DNA from: UBA11400 sp964473555
GTDB lineage: Bacteria > Bacteroidota > Rhodothermia > Balneolales > HLUCCA01
Assembly (NCBI GenBank): GCA_964473555.1
Contig: CAYYPL010000007.1
Span: forward strand, 119,043-183,042
Direction of reading: 5' to 3'
Length of the DNA stretch: 64,000 nucleotides
Positions 60,350 through 64,000 of the stretch are shown piece after piece. The notes under the pieces were generated by a model. The model was not told the DNA's origin. It made no database searches and saw nothing but the letters and a program-made list of their open reading frames with translations. Within the stretch, counting starts at the first letter, position 1. The number at the start of each line of letters is the position of its first letter. A program made the position numbers and the translations under genes.

Positions 60350-63300
60350 TCACCCAACCGCCAACTTCCTACTTTCATTAATCAAGTACCCCGGAATGGG
60401 TTCTTTGAGGTGCCAGGTGATGTTCATGGGTTTGCGGCCGTGGTGGGAGCTGATGTCGGCGGGTCCCAAATACACATAGCTCATGGTGTTGCCGTATTGG
60501 TCGCTGTTTCGCTCGCGAACAAACAACAGGATGCGTTTTCCGGTTTGACGGTGCATGACATAACTTTTGCCTCTGCCTCGGTCCGGTATGCTCGCGTTTT
60601 GGGATTGCCAATGAAATAGTTCTTCACTGACGGCATAGTCTTCATACAAGGTGGTGGCACTGTAATTGTCGTCGGACTTATGCAACGTTACGAACAGGGC
60701 TTCGCAGTTGAGGTCTCGATTTTCAGCTACGCCTTCGCGATTACTGGATGCCTTTTCTAATTGGTGGATCTGCATGGCGGCCAATATCTGATCGCGGGTG
60801 TAGCGGCCATGGACACGCAACGGGAAGTCAAATCCAAGGTTGAATGCGGATTCCACGTGATCCAAACGATCGGTCAGAATACTGAGTACCTCTCGGATTT
60901 CCTGGCTAAGTACCGGATTCTCACGAAATACCTGCAAGCTGGACTCCAAGGTGTCACGACCGACATCAGCTCCGGACTTTTGCCACACATCATAATGTAC
61001 CATGAGTCCGAATAGGTCGAGTTCGTGTTCAGTGAAGGTCAACAATGATTCATGAACGAACTCGGTCTGCCTTTGTTGACCGCTTTTGGCATGTTTGATC
61101 TCGTTTTTGAGTGCGGACAGTGAGCCATCCAGACGGATTAACAGATCCAGAAAACTGTAGTACGATATGGATTGAATGGTGATGAGCCTAGAACTGATGA
61201 ATCGGGACAATTCAGTTTCATGGGGCTCATTGAACTCGTCACGTTGACCAGCGAACTGACACAACCGGCTCCAACTTAATGATTTCCCCTCGAGCTTGTA
61301 TTTGTACACCAATTCGAGATCGTAATTATGAAACTCAATGAACGACCGAAGACCGAGTTTCCTGGTTGAGGCATGTCGGAACTGCTGAATGCGCTGGACA
61401 AATTTCCTGCGATCCGGATTGGTTGCTGCTCGAATATTGGCCAAAATGACTTCTTTGGCTTGTTTTTCGAGTATGATGCTGCATCCCAATGGCAAATGTG
61501 GGAAGTCGTCTTCAATCTGCTTGGTGATGGATGTGTGCGTTTTTCCGACCAAAGCGCGAAATTTGTGCTCGAAATCATACTCGGCTCGGGCATTTCCAAC
61601 GAAATCAAGTACAGTAAGCACGGATTTACCTTCTGCAGTTCGCAATCCGCGTCCAAGTTGCTGCAAAAAGATGGTCAAACTCTCCGTTGGACGTAAAAAC
61701 AGAACGGTATCGATTTCAGGGATGTCCACTCCCTCATTGAAAATGTCAACGACAAACAGGTAGTTGATGTCGCCTCTTAATAGCTGTTGACGCAGGATGT
61801 CACGCTCGGAAGCGTTGCCACTGGTCAAGTAGTTCGCCCGGAGCCCTTTTGCCGTGAACTTTTCTGCCATATAGCGCGCATGTTCCTGACTTACGCAGAA
61901 TCCAAGCGCTTTGACCGCGTTGAGATCCGTCAGATACTTGCTGCAATTTTCTAAAATGTGTCCGACCCGTTGATCATTCTGTGTGTAAATTCGAGTCAGT
62001 TCACCAATCTGATAGCGACCGTTGGTCCAAGCCACGTTTGAAATATCCACCGGATCACTCACTCCGAAATACTGAAACGGCACCAACAGATTCTTGTTCA
62101 AGGCTTCTGGAAGCCTAATTTCAGCAGCAATCCGCTGGTCGAAATCCTCCAAAATATCGCCTCCATCCATCCGCTCAGGCGTAGCCGTAAGTCCAAGCAG
62201 AATCTTCGGATTAAATCGCTCCAAAATCGGACGATAACTGTCCGCTGTGATGTGATGCACCTCATCCACGATGACATAATCGAAGAAATCAAACGACAGC
62301 GGAAGTGATCCCAGGCGATTGTTCAGGGTTTGAACCGAGGCGAAAAGCTGATCATATCGATTCGGTTCATGTCCACCTACCCACAATTCACCGAAATTTC
62401 CGTCCCGAAGTACCATTCGGAAGGTATTCTGCGCTTGCTCGAGGATTTCCTTGCGATGTGCGACGTACAAAAACCGGGCATTCGGATTCTGGCGATATAT
62501 CCGACGGAAATCAAAGGCCGAAACCACGGTTTTCCCGGTTCCTGTAGCTGCCACAATCAGATTGCGAAACCGATTATGCACGCTTCGCTCTGTATCAAGA
62601 CGCTCCAGAATTTCCTTCTGAAATGGATAAGGTTCAATGTCGAAATAGGTAAATGAACTGGAGTCCGTCGAAATCGATTCCGTATTAATCGACTTCAAAA
62701 AACGACTTCTATCCTCGGATGATCCAGCCCTGTACAGCTCAAACTCTCGGTCATTCCACTCCGTTTCGAAGGTCTTGACAAACTTATCGATGATATGTCC
62801 GACTTCCTGAGTGGTGACTTTCATGTTCCACTCGCGTCCCGTGGTCATGGCCGACTTCGACAAGTTGGAAGAGCCGATGTATCCGGTGTGGTATCCGCTA
62901 TTCCTCAAGAACAGATAGGCCTTGGCATGCAACTTCACATTTTGTGAATTATAGGAAACCTTGACCTCGGAATTTGGCAGGGAGGCCAGAAATTCGATCG
63001 CTTTATGGTCCGAAGCGCCCATGTACGTGGTTGTGATGACCTGAAGCTTTCCACGTTTGGTGAATTCGCGCAACTCATGCTCGAAGATCCGAATTCCGGT
63101 CCACTTGATGAAACTCACCATGAACTGAATGCGATCGGCCGAAAGGATTTCCTTTTTGAGCTCGCTGTCCAATGATAGTCCGGCATGGGATCCGGTGAAG
63201 AGCTCACTTTGCGATAGCCGGGTGTACGGCATGATCTCGTTCACATGTTTGCCCAAATCCGCAACCGGATTATCCAATCGACTCAAGATGGCCTCGAGAA

Positions 63301-63601
63301 TCCGTCCTTCTGACTCAACTAGATTCTCTGAAAGATCTTGTTCCCGGATTTCATCCATCAGTAGGAGGATGATTTTATTGATCAGATCGATTTGTCGCCC
63401 GGGACGATCATCCCCCGGAACAGACTCCAGCGCATACTTGATGATTCCGGAAACATACTGCGTGAGGTGCCTGCTCGCCTCAGAACGTGACAACGCGGTG
63501 TCATTCTTGTAGAAATACACAGATTTATCCAGCTCCTGCAGCCGCTGAGCAAACAGTTTATTGATCAGCTGTTCATAAAGTCCGGTTTGAAGCACTTCCA
63601 T
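60350..63601 (-). CDS. DUF3427 PLD-helicase
   Basis: 1,083 residues. Phospholipase D-type motif HAKAYLFLRNSGYHTGYIGSSNLS (about 225; given here as HAKAYL and GSSNLS), then helicase motifs VAATGTGKT (about 352), VIVDEVHHI (about 447), LGLTATPERMDGGD and LQQLGRGLR (about 648), and a C-terminal DUF3427 domain (about 930-1070; KSYVMHRQTGKRILLFVRER, SYVYLGPADISSH). Predicted nuclease-translocase, common in defence islands. GC-richer than the Ssp operon beside it. Has its own upstream motif copy. Confidence 0.88.
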   Translation of the reverse strand: MEVLQTGLYEQLINKLFAQRLQELDKSVYFYKNDTALSRSEASRHLTQYVSGIIKYALESVPGDDRPGRQIDLINKIILLLMDEIREQDLSENLVESEGRILEAILSRLDNPVADLGKHVNEIMPYTRLSQSELFTGSHAGLSLDSELKKEILSADRIQFMVSFIKWTGIRIFEHELREFTKRGKLQVITTTYMGASDHKAIEFLASLPNSEVKVSYNSQNVKLHAKAYLFLRNSGYHTGYIGSSNLSKSAMTTGREWNMKVTTQEVGHIIDKFVKTFETEWNDREFELYRAGSSEDRSRFLKSINTESISTDSSSFTYFDIEPYPFQKEILERLDTERSVHNRFRNLIVAATGTGKTVVSAFDFRRIYRQNPNARFLYVAHRKEILEQAQNTFRMVLRDGNFGELWVGGHEPNRYDQLFASVQTLNNRLGSLPLSFDFFDYVIVDEVHHITADSYRPILERFNPKILLGLTATPERMDGGDILEDFDQRIAAEIRLPEALNKNLLVPFQYFGVSDPVDISNVAWTNGRYQIGELTRIYTQNDQRVGHILENCSKYLTDLNAVKALGFCVSQEHARYMAEKFTAKGLRANYLTSGNASERDILRQQLLRGDINYLFVVDIFNEGVDIPEIDTVLFLRPTESLTIFLQQLGRGLRTAEGKSVLTVLDFVGNARAEYDFEHKFRALVGKTHTSITKQIEDDFPHLPLGCSIILEKQAKEVILANIRAATNPDRRKFVQRIQQFRHASTRKLGLRSFIEFHNYDLELVYKYKLEGKSLSWSRLCQFAGQRDEFNEPHETELSRFISSRLITIQSISYYSFLDLLIRLDGSLSALKNEIKHAKSGQQRQTEFVHESLLTFTEHELDLFGLMVHYDVWQKSGADVGRDTLESSLQVFRENPVLSQEIREVLSILTDRLDHVESAFNLGFDFPLRVHGRYTRDQILAAMQIHQLEKASSNREGVAENRDLNCEALFVTLHKSDDNYSATTLYEDYAVSEELFHWQSQNASIPDRGRGKSYVMHRQTGKRILLFVRERNSDQYGNTMSYVYLGPADISSHHGRKPMNITWHLKEPIPGYLINESRKLAVG

Positions 63602-64000
63602 AATACATACACTCGAATCAGATGAAATTGCCGCCCATCTTAGGCCCGGGCAAACACCTCATCCATCACATACAGTCTATAACTTGACGTTGATTGACAT
63701 AAATCCTGACAGAATATGCATCGAAAGAGCTAAGAATCAAAGAAGAATGACACTACATGACGGATTTTTTGTGTTAGTCACTTGCGTTTTTGCGGAGTTC
63801 AGGTAGTTTCTCTCACCACTGGTGAGAGTTTTGGAATTGATCGCTTTCCTGAAAAGATTTCACTAACACTAGATCGGGAGTAGATATGAGATACATTATT
63901 TCACTAACTAGTTAAATCAAAAATTTTATACCAGTAAAAAAAAGCTTCTGGATTGGATTTTTTAAGTTTGTTCAGTTTATTATGTGAGGTGTCACTTATG
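63602..64000. other. Non-coding end of window with motif copy
   Basis: No gene recognised. The motif GTTGATTGACAT...TGACAG at 63689-63712 matches the copy upstream of sspB, 88 nt before the helicase start. An interrupted TCTCACCA / TGGTGAGA inverted repeat occurs near 63811-63829. The rest is AT-rich without clear signals. Confidence 0.4.

Noticed and set aside
1..64000. rRNA, tRNA, insertion sequences
   Set aside because: No characteristic sequences or transposase genes were recognised by eye; short or degenerate ones could be missed.

Overview
The window looks like a chromosomal segment of a Bacteroidota-type bacterium or a sister phylum such as Balneolota/Rhodothermota. The evidence is a SusC/SusD pair, DUF3127, DUF4920 and DUF6526 proteins, and a membrane regulator with propeller, triple-tyrosine and LuxR-type domains. 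The exact taxon cannot be fixed from sequence alone. No rRNA, tRNA, transposase, integrase or CRISPR array was recognised.

Region 1 (1-15.4 kb) is mostly housekeeping: an ABC-F ATPase, an SSB-like DUF3127 protein, a serine hydrolase, a sulfotransferase-like protein, a pyruvate:ferredoxin oxidoreductase (nifJ) with a dihydroorotate-dehydrogenase-like gene, a DinB/YfiT protein, small lipoproteins, a membrane-bound LuxR-type regulator and a patatin. Region 2 (16.2-27.9 kb) is a polysaccharide utilisation locus read in one direction: GH144-type lipoprotein, SusC, SusD, LamG-type surface binding lipoprotein, a second GH144-type lipoprotein and a GH3 beta-glucosidase. The GH144 plus GH3 combination points to beta-1,2-glucan: endo-cleavage at the surface, import by SusCD, then hydrolysis to glucose. 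Region 3 (28-31.2 kb) holds an M24 peptidase lipoprotein, a DUF6526 membrane protein and a second serine hydrolase lipoprotein.

Region 4 (31.2-46.4 kb) is an accessory, defence-rich region: AAA/DUF4143 ATPase, ABC-2 transporter pair, DUF5615 with a FitA-DUF433 fusion, M28 peptidase, a HEPN protein, an orphan XRE regulator, two separate AbiE-like pairs, a lone MNT nucleotidyltransferase, HigA with a frameshifted HigB, DUF2200 and an HNH protein. Nearly every block is separated by a family of short repeats made of mini-hairpins joined by constant spacers. Several genes take their stop codon from these repeats, so the stretch looks like a cassette array.

Region 5 (46.5-60.0 kb) is visibly AT-rich and is one tightly overlapping minus-strand operon. 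I read it as an Ssp-type single-strand DNA phosphorothioation system: SspB (DUF4007), SspC ATPase, SspD sulfur transferase and SspA cysteine desulfurase. A Ser/Thr protein kinase and a DUF262-only protein sit between sspD and sspA. Downstream is an effector-like module of a PLD-helicase, a 69-aa protein, an SMC-like ATPase with a zinc hook and a 165-aa protein. A DUF3427 PLD-helicase gene (60.35-63.6 kb) lies upstream and shares a promoter-region motif with the operon. The kinase-containing phosphorothioation operon and the stop-codon-donating hairpin repeats are the two most promising candidates for something undescribed.
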